Source: Photobacterium sanguinicancri | GTDB lineage: Bacteria > Pseudomonadota > Gammaproteobacteria > Enterobacterales > Vibrionaceae | Assembly (NCBI RefSeq): GCF_024346675.1 | Contig: NZ_AP024850.1 | Location: 868,001 to 932,000, forward strand | DNA length: 64,000 nt | Reading direction: 5' to 3' | Part shown: piece after piece, positions 56,861 to 64,000 of the stretch | How positions within the stretch are numbered: the stretch's first letter is position 1 | Layout: every line of letters starts with the position of its first letter | Notes under the pieces: generated by a model | The model's input: the letters and a program-made list of their open reading frames with translations, nothing else | What the model was told of the DNA's origin: nothing | Database searches by the model: none | Position numbers and translations under genes: made by a program

Positions 56861-58281
56861 GTACGGCAGCTGAAAATAAACACATTGCGGTATTAGGTGC
56901 CGGTCCTGCGGGTTTGATGGCGGCGTGGGAGTTAATGGAAGCGGGTTACCAAGTGACCATTCTAGATCGTGATGATCATGTTGGTGGTATGTGTGCCACT
57001 CAGACTTTTACGGGGCAACATGGTGATTACCGATTTGATTTTGGTGGCCACCGTTTTATTACCAAGAACCCCAAACTGCTGGCTTTCGTGGATTCACTGA
57101 TGGGTGAAGAATTATTGTTCGCCCAACGTAAAAGTGTCATTCGCTACCGTGGCCGTATTTATCAGTATCCCTTGGCGCTGGTGGATTTGATCAAGAATGC
57201 ACCTTTACCGTTGTTGGTGGGGGGCGCAGTCGATTTAGCGAAGCAAATCTTTAAGCCAAAACCACAAGATCAATCTTCGGTGAGTTTTGCTGAGTGGATT
57301 GAAAGCCGCTTTGGTACCACCTTGTATAAGCACTTTTTTGAAGGTTATACCGGCAAATTATGGGGCATTGATCCTAAGTTTTTATCTGGTGACTGGGCGT
57401 CACAGCGTATTAGCCTGATGGATTTGAAAGACGTCGCACGTCGTTTATTACCTGGACGCCGCTCGTCGGTGCGTACTTATGCTCGCCAATACCGTTACCC
57501 TAAACTGGGCTTTGGTCAGCTGTATACTCGCCTTGCTGAAGAGCTTGAAAAGAAAGGTGTTACCATCGTTTTAAATAGCGATGTCTGCGGTTTGACGGTC
57601 AATGCTAACCAGCAGATTGAGCAAGTTGAGTACCGTCATCAGGGGGTAACGAAAACCCTTAGCTGCGATAATGTGATTTCGACCTTACCACTATCCTTGA
57701 TGTGTCAACTGACAGGATTCGACAGTGGATTAGAGTTTCGTTCATTGCGCTTTATGAATATGCCAATGGAAACTCAAGATATCTCTGACAACACTTGGCA
57801 ATACCTTTCGGATCCTGAATTGCTAGGCACGCGTCTGCAAGAGCCCAAACGCCGTTCTTCATTTATGGCACCTGAAGGGCGATCTTCTGTGATGATCGAA
57901 ATTCCATGTAACAAAAATGATGATGTGTGGAACATGGACGGTGATCGTCTGCAACAGCGCGTTCTTGCGGATCTGGCGTCATTAGGCGTTGATCCTCAGC
58001 TTGCGACGGGTGAGTACTTCACGTCTTACACCGAGCATGCTTATCCGTTGATGGACATGACCTATCAAGCGAAGCGCGAAAAAGCGATCACCCACCTTTC
58101 GCAATACAGCAATTTAATCATGACAGGACGTCAAGGTACATTCCGCTATATTTTCACCGATACCGCAATGGAAATGGGCATGATGGCTGCGCAATCTGTG
58201 ATTGATGGTAAAGATCGTCGTCGGGAGATTTTTGATTTTCGTAACGAAAAGACCGTGATTGAAGTCCAGAGTGTCGCATAG
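56857..58281 (+). CDS. FAD-dependent oxidoreductase, protoporphyrinogen oxidase/UDP-galactopyranose mutase-like
   Basis: 474 residues, no signal peptide, cytoplasmic. Dinucleotide motif VLGAGPAG (12-19) followed by the acid LDRDDHVGGMCAT; conserved FDFGGHRFITKNPKLL; YTGKLWGIDPKFLSGDWASQRI; C-terminal GRQGTFRYIFTDTAMEMG FAD-binding end. Relatives are often found in polysaccharide clusters, and here a GT-C glycosyltransferase gene is two genes downstream. Alternatively it could supply reducing power in the iron pathway. Substrate unknown. Translationally coupled to FTR1. Confidence 0.78.
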   Translation: MSTAAENKHIAVLGAGPAGLMAAWELMEAGYQVTILDRDDHVGGMCATQTFTGQHGDYRFDFGGHRFITKNPKLLAFVDSLMGEELLFAQRKSVIRYRGRIYQYPLALVDLIKNAPLPLLVGGAVDLAKQIFKPKPQDQSSVSFAEWIESRFGTTLYKHFFEGYTGKLWGIDPKFLSGDWASQRISLMDLKDVARRLLPGRRSSVRTYARQYRYPKLGFGQLYTRLAEELEKKGVTIVLNSDVCGLTVNANQQIEQVEYRHQGVTKTLSCDNVISTLPLSLMCQLTGFDSGLEFRSLRFMNMPMETQDISDNTWQYLSDPELLGTRLQEPKRRSSFMAPEGRSSVMIEIPCNKNDDVWNMDGDRLQQRVLADLASLGVDPQLATGEYFTSYTEHAYPLMDMTYQAKREKAITHLSQYSNLIMTGRQGTFRYIFTDTAMEMGMMAAQSVIDGKDRRREIFDFRNEKTVIEVQSVA

Positions 58282-58301
58282 CTAGCCAAGAGGAATAACA
58301 G

Positions 58302-58892
58302 ATGAAACGACAAGGTTATGTTCAATTATTCGCACGGCTGTTAGTGCTTGGTTTAGCTTTATTCGCGAGCACATCAAGCTATGCCTACTCCTATGCAGCG
58401 GCAGGTAAAGAACCTGTTATTGATGGTCGTGAAGCTATTTTGACTGCTTTGAACCAGCAAGACTTTGTGGCAGTACAACGTGCCGTAGATGGGTTGACGG
58501 ATGAGTTTACCTATCTACAAAAAGAGCATCAGGTTGATCTGTTTACGCCCATGCAAGCGGCAGTGGCAGCCAAGGATGCAGCAAAAGTTGAAGCGGTGAT
58601 GGATCGCGCTGTGGTTGAAGAAATCATTCGTCGCTTAGACGGTGCAGGTAAAAACTTGGCCGATTATCAAGTCGCAAAAGTCTTAGTTGTAAAAAGTAAG
58701 CTGTTTCTGGATTTGATCACGCCTAAGTTGGATGACGTCCACCGCCAACAAGCAGATCTGGCTATCCAAGGCACACTAGAGTCCATTGGTAACCCTGGGG
58801 TATTTGGTGTGGGACAAGCGCCAGCGGATCCTCAAGCATTTAAGCAGCAAAGCCAATTGTTGATTGATGTGATCAGCACTTTGCACCAGTAG
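58302..58892 (+). CDS. Small secreted helical protein of unknown function
   Basis: 196 residues. Signal peptide ending SSYA (about residue 28). The mature part is almost wholly helical and rich in Asp, Glu and Lys, with segments such as DGREAILTALNQQDF and KVLVVKSKLFLDLI. Size and helicity recall the periplasmic domains that accompany or are fused to some FTR1 permeases, but no EXXE or HXXE iron motif is obvious. Located 20 bases after the flavoprotein and 18 before the glycosyltransferase gene. Confidence 0.6.
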   Translation: MKRQGYVQLFARLLVLGLALFASTSSYAYSYAAAGKEPVIDGREAILTALNQQDFVAVQRAVDGLTDEFTYLQKEHQVDLFTPMQAAVAAKDAAKVEAVMDRAVVEEIIRRLDGAGKNLADYQVAKVLVVKSKLFLDLITPKLDDVHRQQADLAIQGTLESIGNPGVFGVGQAPADPQAFKQQSQLLIDVISTLHQ

Positions 58893-58910
58893 TAAGGCGG
58901 TGAATTAAAC

Positions 58911-60398
58911 GTGGGCCAGCTAAAGCTTGATGCTGTAGCAAGACAGGGTAAACAAACGAGTCTTTGCCTGCTTGCTATGCCCTATAAAGTAGTTTGGCCT
59001 GGGTGCGCCCTGTTTACCCTGCTGGCTTACCTGCTTTGGTGGCATTGGATTGGGCAATTTCCACTGCAACTCACCAGTGATGATGCGCTGAATTTTGCTC
59101 GCGGTGTTGAGCGCTTTTCGGTGCTGGAGTTTCGACCTCACTTTCCGGGGTATCCTGCATTCATTGGTTTTGCGCGATTAGCTGCGCTATGGGTTGCGCC
59201 TAATACTGCTGCGATCTGGGTGTCATTAATGAGCGCCATGCTGATCCCTTTGGCTGTCGCTCGCTTGATTTATTTGTGTTCGCTTTCATTGGTTGCTGCA
59301 ACGTTCGGCGGTGTCTTGGCTTTAACGCAACCTTTGCTGGCTTCAATGGCCTTAAGTGGCTTATCCGATGCACCCGCAATTTTGTTGTTGCTGGTGGCTT
59401 TGGTCGCTGCGGTGCAAAAACAGTACTGGCAGGTGGGCTTGTGGCTGGGGTTGATGCTTGCTACTCGTCCATCCTATGTCGTACTTGCTTTGGGTGTGGC
59501 AGCGGTACCATGGTGGCAAGGTCTGCATCGCCAACAGGGCTTCGTCGGGCAAACAAAGGCCTTTTTGAAAGCCAGCTGTTCATTGGCTTTGGTCGGGAGT
59601 GTGAGCCTAATTTTTATTTGGGCGCATGATGGTGCAGCTTATATCACCGAAGGGATCCGTTTTACTCAAGGACACTTTGCCATTTGGGGCAATACCGTTG
59701 AGGGGAATGATGCAACCTTGTGGCAATGGGTTAGCGCATTGCGTGAGGGCTTTGGTGGATTATTGCTATGGGCAAGTTTGCTGTCACTCAGTGCTGCTAT
59801 AGCGATGGGCCACATTAAGTCGACCTGTCTAATGGGCTTATCGCGTGCGGTTGCTTCACCAGCGTTGGCAGCTTTAGCCACGGTCGCAGCTTTGTACTGG
59901 GTATGGATCAGTGTTGGGCAAAACCCTGACAATTTACGCCATTGGGCACCGGTATTGTTTTTAGCGCTAGTGGTGATGTCAGCACAAATGGCCCGTTTGG
60001 TACAAGGTCGCCCAGTGCTGATTGTGGTGGTGGTTGGTCTTATTAGTTATCACGGTGGACGCAACATCGACACCATGATGCCATCGCTTGAGCTGGAGCA
60101 AACTCAGCTTCAAGCGCCGATACAGCAGGCGATCCAATGGATCCGTACCCAACCACAAATCAAGGTGGTTGGTACAAATTACAGCGTGAATTTATTACGT
60201 GCCCAGCTTCAAGATCGCGCGGTATATGACATGTTTTACCCCAGTAGCGAGCGAGCGCTACGAGAGCAAGCGCACCAAGTTCCAAATAGTGCGTGGCGTA
60301 TTTCTGGTACTCAGCTATCAGGATTGAAACTTGAAGCACAGTTTGCACCAAGGTTTATTGGTGAACGGCGCCTCTTTTTATATCAGATAAGTCAGTAA
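58911..60398 (+). CDS. Multi-pass membrane glycosyltransferase, GT-C fold
   Basis: 495 residues with about 11 hydrophobic segments and a C-terminal soluble part (about 395-495). The GT-C acidic motif follows the first helix (LTSDDALNFARG, D57-D58), and HFPGYPAFIG matches the ArnT/PMT-type loop. Such enzymes use lipid-phosphate sugars to modify lipids or proteins on the periplasmic side. GTG start. Its place in a Fur-associated block with an FTR1 permease is unexpected; the acceptor could be one of the secreted neighbours, which is inference. Confidence 0.75.
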   Translation: MGQLKLDAVARQGKQTSLCLLAMPYKVVWPGCALFTLLAYLLWWHWIGQFPLQLTSDDALNFARGVERFSVLEFRPHFPGYPAFIGFARLAALWVAPNTAAIWVSLMSAMLIPLAVARLIYLCSLSLVAATFGGVLALTQPLLASMALSGLSDAPAILLLLVALVAAVQKQYWQVGLWLGLMLATRPSYVVLALGVAAVPWWQGLHRQQGFVGQTKAFLKASCSLALVGSVSLIFIWAHDGAAYITEGIRFTQGHFAIWGNTVEGNDATLWQWVSALREGFGGLLLWASLLSLSAAIAMGHIKSTCLMGLSRAVASPALAALATVAALYWVWISVGQNPDNLRHWAPVLFLALVVMSAQMARLVQGRPVLIVVVVGLISYHGGRNIDTMMPSLELEQTQLQAPIQQAIQWIRTQPQIKVVGTNYSVNLLRAQLQDRAVYDMFYPSSERALREQAHQVPNSAWRISGTQLSGLKLEAQFAPRFIGERRLFLYQISQ

Positions 60399-60438
60399 TG
60401 AGACTGGCTGATTGGAAGTTATGTGAGTGTAAAGGCAA

Positions 60439-63366
60439 ATGAATTTAAATAGTAAATATAAGCCTATTAAGCAGTTGTTTTTATTGATTGTTGTGCTGAT
60501 GAGTCAATCAGTCTTCGCGATCGAAAAAAGCAGCTCGATGCTTTTTAATAGCGATAAAACACAGATCATCAGTGCGAATTTTGATGCCGGCAGTGTCAGT
60601 CTGCTCAATCGAGAAAATGGTGACATTGAAAAAGAGGTCACCATAGGTCGTGATATCCGCCGTATTGCGCTTACCCAAGATGAGACACTATTACTGGCAA
60701 CGGATTACTTAAGTGATCAGGTTGTACTCTTAGATGCCAAAACACTCGCGACCAAGCAAGTGACGCAAGTGCCATCGCGTCCATTTGGTGTGGTGTTTGA
60801 TGCCAATAATCAGCAATTTTATGTCACCAGCTTTGAACGGGATAAGTTATTGGTGATTGATCGCAAAGGGGAGGTTACTCAAACCTTAGCAACGGCTTCC
60901 ACGCCACGTGGCTTGGCTCTGACCGATGATGGTCGTTTGTTGATTACCCATGCGTTATCGGGCGAAGTTTCAATTTATAACGTGACAACCCCAACGCCGC
61001 AGCTTATCAAAGTGGTGCAACTTGCAGAGACCCCCGCCCATCAAGAGAAAACCACGCCACAAGGTAAGCCACGTTTATTAGATAACATTGTGATTTCGCC
61101 TGATGGTCAGCAGGCATGGTTACCCCATGTATTGTGGTCGTTTGGCCATGATTTCCACTTTCAGTCGACTGTCTTCCCTACGGTGTCGATTTTGGATTTG
61201 GAGCAGGGCAATGAACATGAAATTATTGATGAACGTAAGCAGCTATTTAAACAAATCAACATAATTGAAAGTGGTAACCGTATCCGCATCGTTTCAAATC
61301 CCCATGATGGTGTGTTTACCGCAGATGGAAAGAAAGTCATTTTCACCTTAGCGGGTTCTGAAGATTTGATGGTGTTTGATTTATCTCGCCAAGGTAAGAA
61401 AAACAAAAAACGTCACCGCCGTAAGAAGTTTCAAGGCGGGGTTAAAGCTACCCAGATTTTCCGTAATGTGCCGGGTGATAATCCGCGCGGCATTTTGGTG
61501 GCTGGGCGAGAGTTGTATGTACAAAATGCGATGTCATTGGATATTGCTAAATTTGATACTGGTGCTGTAGGGCCATTTGCCAAAGTTAAGCTGACGAAAG
61601 CAAACTTTGCCAACCTGGTGAGTGCCGATCCACTACCGACACAATTGCGCCGAGGCAAAACCTTATTTAACCGTGCCAACATGGCCGATAATCCTAAATT
61701 CCCTATGGCGGGGGATTTCTGGATGAGCTGTAATTCTTGTCACCTTGATGGCTTTAACTTTACTAACCGTCAACTGATGGAAGACGGCAAGAAGGACCGC
61801 TTTGAAAATGCAACTACTGGTCATGTTGATGTACGTAAGATGATCGCTGGCGACCCGATTGGCGCTTATATCGATATTATTCAAAAGACGCAAGGTGGTA
61901 TGGGCGGCGATCCGCGTGAAGACGATATGCCACCAGTGAATGTCGAGCAACCGCCATTGGAAGCGGCAAAAATGATGATGGCTTTGAATGAATATGTTCG
62001 TTCACCAGAAAATTTGCCGTATCTCTCAACTTGGCTGCGTCTTGATGACAATAAGCGTTACACCCATCCCGATGAGTGGGTCAATTCCGCAGAGTGTTCA
62101 GATTGCCACACCACGATTTACGACCAATGGGCGGATTCTAACCATGGTATGAATATGGATCACCCTTATTACCGTTTTCAAGAAGATGTCGCGGCACAAA
62201 GCGAAGGGGAAGAGTTCCGTGTGCTCTGCCGTGGCTGCCATGCGCCTCAAATGGTGATCAATGGTGAGAATAAGCCATTTTCCGACTTTGGTGATATGCG
62301 AGAAAAAGGTGGCAAGTCACTCAAACTGGCATTGGCTCATGGTCAGTCAGTGAATGAACGAGGTACTGGGTGTGTGTTCTGTCACCGTGTGACCAAAGCG
62401 GAAAATGCAGGTGGTAACACCGACATGACGGTTAACCTTAAAGATCGCGACAGCTATGTGTTTGAAGATGCGAAAAACAGCATGCTGAAATGGCTATCAG
62501 AAAAACAAATTAATGCGATGCCAGAACCACATAAAGCCTCTTATTCTAACCCTGAGCTTTATCAGAGTTCATTGTATTGTGCGACATGCCACAATGAATT
62601 TACTACGGGGCAAGGGGCGAATGTGAATGACAACTTCGGTGAGTGGTTAGCATCCCCATTTAATGCACCTGGAAATCCAGCCCAGAATAAGACGTGTATT
62701 GATTGTCATATGACGCAAGATGTCACTAATTTTGATAATAAAGTCGGTGGTCAATCAACCAATGACGGCCCTATGAAGTCGAACTTACGTTCGCACCACT
62801 TGGTGGGCGGAAACTACTTCTTTACTGGGATGCGTAATCCTGAGCATAAGAAGATGAGTATCGACATTCTAAAGACGGCACTGAGCTTAGACGTTGAAAA
62901 ACAAGGTAACCAACTTACGGCTAAAGTGACCAATGTGAACTCAGGCCATGATATGCCTGGTGGTGCTCGCCGCCAGGTGTGGTTGGAAGTGATTGCCACT
63001 GATGCCAACGGTAAGCAGGTGTTTACCAGTGGTGTGATGCAAAATGGCGTGATCCCGAAAGATGCCCATAAATTTATTAAAGTGGGGGTTGATAAAGACG
63101 GCAAGCCTGTCGGATTGCGTTTCTGGCGCTATGTCAAAATTGGCAAAGACACCCGCATTAAATCTGGTGAAACCCGCAATGAGGTGTTTGAATTACCTGC
63201 TGGTGTGCAATATCCGTTAACGGTTTCAACTCGAGTGCTATATCAAGTGTTTGCCAAAGGCTTAACGGATAAAGTACGCGCCGCATACCCTGATGAGCAT
63301 ATCCCTGATCCTGACGTGATTGAATTGCAGGCTGTGACGAAGACGTATGCTACTAACAATGGGTGA
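60439..63366 (+). CDS. Secreted beta-propeller/hexaheme c-type cytochrome
   Basis: 975 residues, signal peptide ending SVFA (about 28). The N-terminal half (about 30-385) has repeating YVTN/lactonase-like blades (LLNRENGDIEKEVTIGRDIRRIALTQDE; RPFGVVFDANNQQFYVTSF). Six CXXCH heme motifs begin at Cys431, 553, 597, 645, 714 and 753. The first lies in a cytochrome-c-peroxidase-like segment (RRGKTLFNRANM...CNSCH); the last five lie in a region like cytochrome c554 multiheme domains. The C-terminal part (about 800-965) is beta-rich. Needs the Ccm system encoded at 27-34 kb. Likely a periplasmic electron carrier or oxidase. Confidence 0.88.
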   Translation: MNLNSKYKPIKQLFLLIVVLMSQSVFAIEKSSSMLFNSDKTQIISANFDAGSVSLLNRENGDIEKEVTIGRDIRRIALTQDETLLLATDYLSDQVVLLDAKTLATKQVTQVPSRPFGVVFDANNQQFYVTSFERDKLLVIDRKGEVTQTLATASTPRGLALTDDGRLLITHALSGEVSIYNVTTPTPQLIKVVQLAETPAHQEKTTPQGKPRLLDNIVISPDGQQAWLPHVLWSFGHDFHFQSTVFPTVSILDLEQGNEHEIIDERKQLFKQINIIESGNRIRIVSNPHDGVFTADGKKVIFTLAGSEDLMVFDLSRQGKKNKKRHRRKKFQGGVKATQIFRNVPGDNPRGILVAGRELYVQNAMSLDIAKFDTGAVGPFAKVKLTKANFANLVSADPLPTQLRRGKTLFNRANMADNPKFPMAGDFWMSCNSCHLDGFNFTNRQLMEDGKKDRFENATTGHVDVRKMIAGDPIGAYIDIIQKTQGGMGGDPREDDMPPVNVEQPPLEAAKMMMALNEYVRSPENLPYLSTWLRLDDNKRYTHPDEWVNSAECSDCHTTIYDQWADSNHGMNMDHPYYRFQEDVAAQSEGEEFRVLCRGCHAPQMVINGENKPFSDFGDMREKGGKSLKLALAHGQSVNERGTGCVFCHRVTKAENAGGNTDMTVNLKDRDSYVFEDAKNSMLKWLSEKQINAMPEPHKASYSNPELYQSSLYCATCHNEFTTGQGANVNDNFGEWLASPFNAPGNPAQNKTCIDCHMTQDVTNFDNKVGGQSTNDGPMKSNLRSHHLVGGNYFFTGMRNPEHKKMSIDILKTALSLDVEKQGNQLTAKVTNVNSGHDMPGGARRQVWLEVIATDANGKQVFTSGVMQNGVIPKDAHKFIKVGVDKDGKPVGLRFWRYVKIGKDTRIKSGETRNEVFELPAGVQYPLTVSTRVLYQVFAKGLTDKVRAAYPDEHIPDPDVIELQAVTKTYATNNG

Positions 63367-63430
63367 CTCAGAGCGTCAATAGCAAAGTATTAAGCTTGCA
63401 GTAATCGACTAAAATACCGCAACAAACTGA

Positions 63431-63464
63431 AAGAGGCTTATCCAGAATAAGCCTCTTTTTTTTT
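63431..63464 (+). terminator. Terminator after the multiheme cytochrome gene
   Basis: 11-bp stem AAGAGGCTTAT / ATAAGCCTCTT, loop CCAGA, followed by seven T. Ends the iron block. Confidence 0.94.
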
Positions 63465-63748
63465 CGTTAATATAATCACCATTAAATGCTAACTGTACAA
63501 AGTGATATATGCCTAATCACAGACTAGAGGTGCTCTTAACTTAGATGGATGTCTGCTTTTTTATTAAGGATTAAATAAGTTGTTGAATAAAAATACCATA
63601 GTTAGATAATTATCAGTGTTAATGGGATGTTTCAGATTCATTCCTACCTAAGATCTTCTTCGAGATCGACTAAAAAAGACGATAAAGCATTAGCTCTCAC
63701 CTATTTGATGCTTACATTTTGGCTGTACCTGATGTCTGTGGAGGGATG
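63465..63748. other. Gap before the ABC exporter gene
   Basis: AT-rich 284 bp with no gene, no strong inverted repeat and no promoter I can name with confidence. It must contain the start signals for the following gene. Confidence 0.6.
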
Positions 63749-64000
63749 ATGCAGATTTTCTGGCAACTTCGTTGGTTCTTTATACAAGAGTGGCGCCGAT
63801 ACGGTGGCGCAATCATGATTTTGGGTGTGGTAGCGTTATTTGAGCTAGTCCCCCCCAAGGCTATTGGCTGGGTAGTGGACAGTGTTGTGGCTGGCGACAT
63901 GTCGACATCAACCTTATTACTGAGTTTAGCTGGACTTATTGCTTTGTGGGGCGTGGTGTATGTGCTGCGCATTATTTGGCGAGTCTGGTTATTTAGTGCG
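63749..64000 (+). CDS. mdlA: MdlA-like ABC exporter, N-terminal part (partial)
   Basis: 84 codons up to the window edge. The start MQIFWQLRWFFIQEWRRYGGA followed by two hydrophobic helices with LVPPKAIGWVVDSVVAGDM and VVYVLRIIWRVWLFSA closely resembles the N-terminus of E. coli MdlA, half of the MdlAB heterodimeric exporter. Tandem ATGs at 63746 and 63749; GGAGG lies 4 bases before the second. The ATPase domain is outside the window. Confidence 0.85.
   Translation, partial: MQIFWQLRWFFIQEWRRYGGAIMILGVVALFELVPPKAIGWVVDSVVAGDMSTSTLLLSLAGLIALWGVVYVLRIIWRVWLFSA

Overview
The window is a chromosomal segment of a polar-flagellated gammaproteobacterium, almost certainly Vibrionaceae and most likely Photobacterium or a close relative. 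This placement is inferred from gene order and protein style; no marker search was possible. The main support is the block fliF-to-flhB, flhA-flhF-flhG-fliA, cheY-cheZ-cheA-cheB, parC-parP, cheW and a DUF2802 gene running straight into the ccm cluster. ParC/ParP polar chemotaxis proteins, two sigma-54 flagellar promoters and a FadR-type operator fit the same group. No rRNA, tRNA, CRISPR array, insertion sequence or prophage was recognised.

Layout. (1) 1-25.6 kb: flagellar export apparatus and C-ring genes (3' end of fliF through flhB), then flhA, the polar placement and number regulators flhF and flhG, sigma-28 (fliA), and the chemotaxis core with its polar tethering proteins ParC and ParP. 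All are on the plus strand, mostly with overlapping or nearly touching ends. Sigma-54 promoters precede fliK and flhA. (2) 25.6-26.75 kb: a minus-strand pair coding for a stand-alone FlhB C-terminal-like protein and a FliK-like protein. (3) 26.8-34.0 kb: ccmABCDEFGHI, cytochrome c maturation System I, closed by a terminator. (4) 34-43.7 kb: lipid handling, with mlaA, two fadL porins, an ECF sigma factor with its DUF3379 partner, and fadI-fadJ beta-oxidation genes behind a FadR-type site. The 647-bp gap before fadI holds a terminator with no upstream gene (possible small RNA) and a pentanucleotide repeat inside a small reading frame. (5) 43.7-53.1 kb: mixed housekeeping genes: a zinc-ribbon membrane protein, an M16 protease, sixA, a small lipoprotein behind a sigma-28-like promoter, smrB, prmB, a broken outer-membrane barrel fragment, queC, and a PLP cysteine-synthase-like enzyme divergent from an Lrp-type regulator. 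(6) 53.2-63.4 kb: a seven-gene block behind a good Fur-box match. It codes for a large secreted protein, a four-helix b-type-cytochrome-like protein, an FTR1 iron permease, a flavoprotein, a small secreted helical protein, a GT-C membrane glycosyltransferase and a beta-propeller protein with six CXXCH motifs. (7) From 63.75 kb: the start of an MdlA-like ABC exporter.

The first section is one integrated motility system: export gate, switch, polar placement, sigma factor and chemosensory array with its polar localisers. The ccm genes would mature c-type cytochromes, including the hexaheme protein at 60.4 kb. The block at 53-63 kb is the most unusual part. It pairs an FTR1 permease with cytochromes in place of the usual EfeO/EfeB or P19/cupredoxin partners, and adds two genes of glycan-enzyme type, under apparent iron control.
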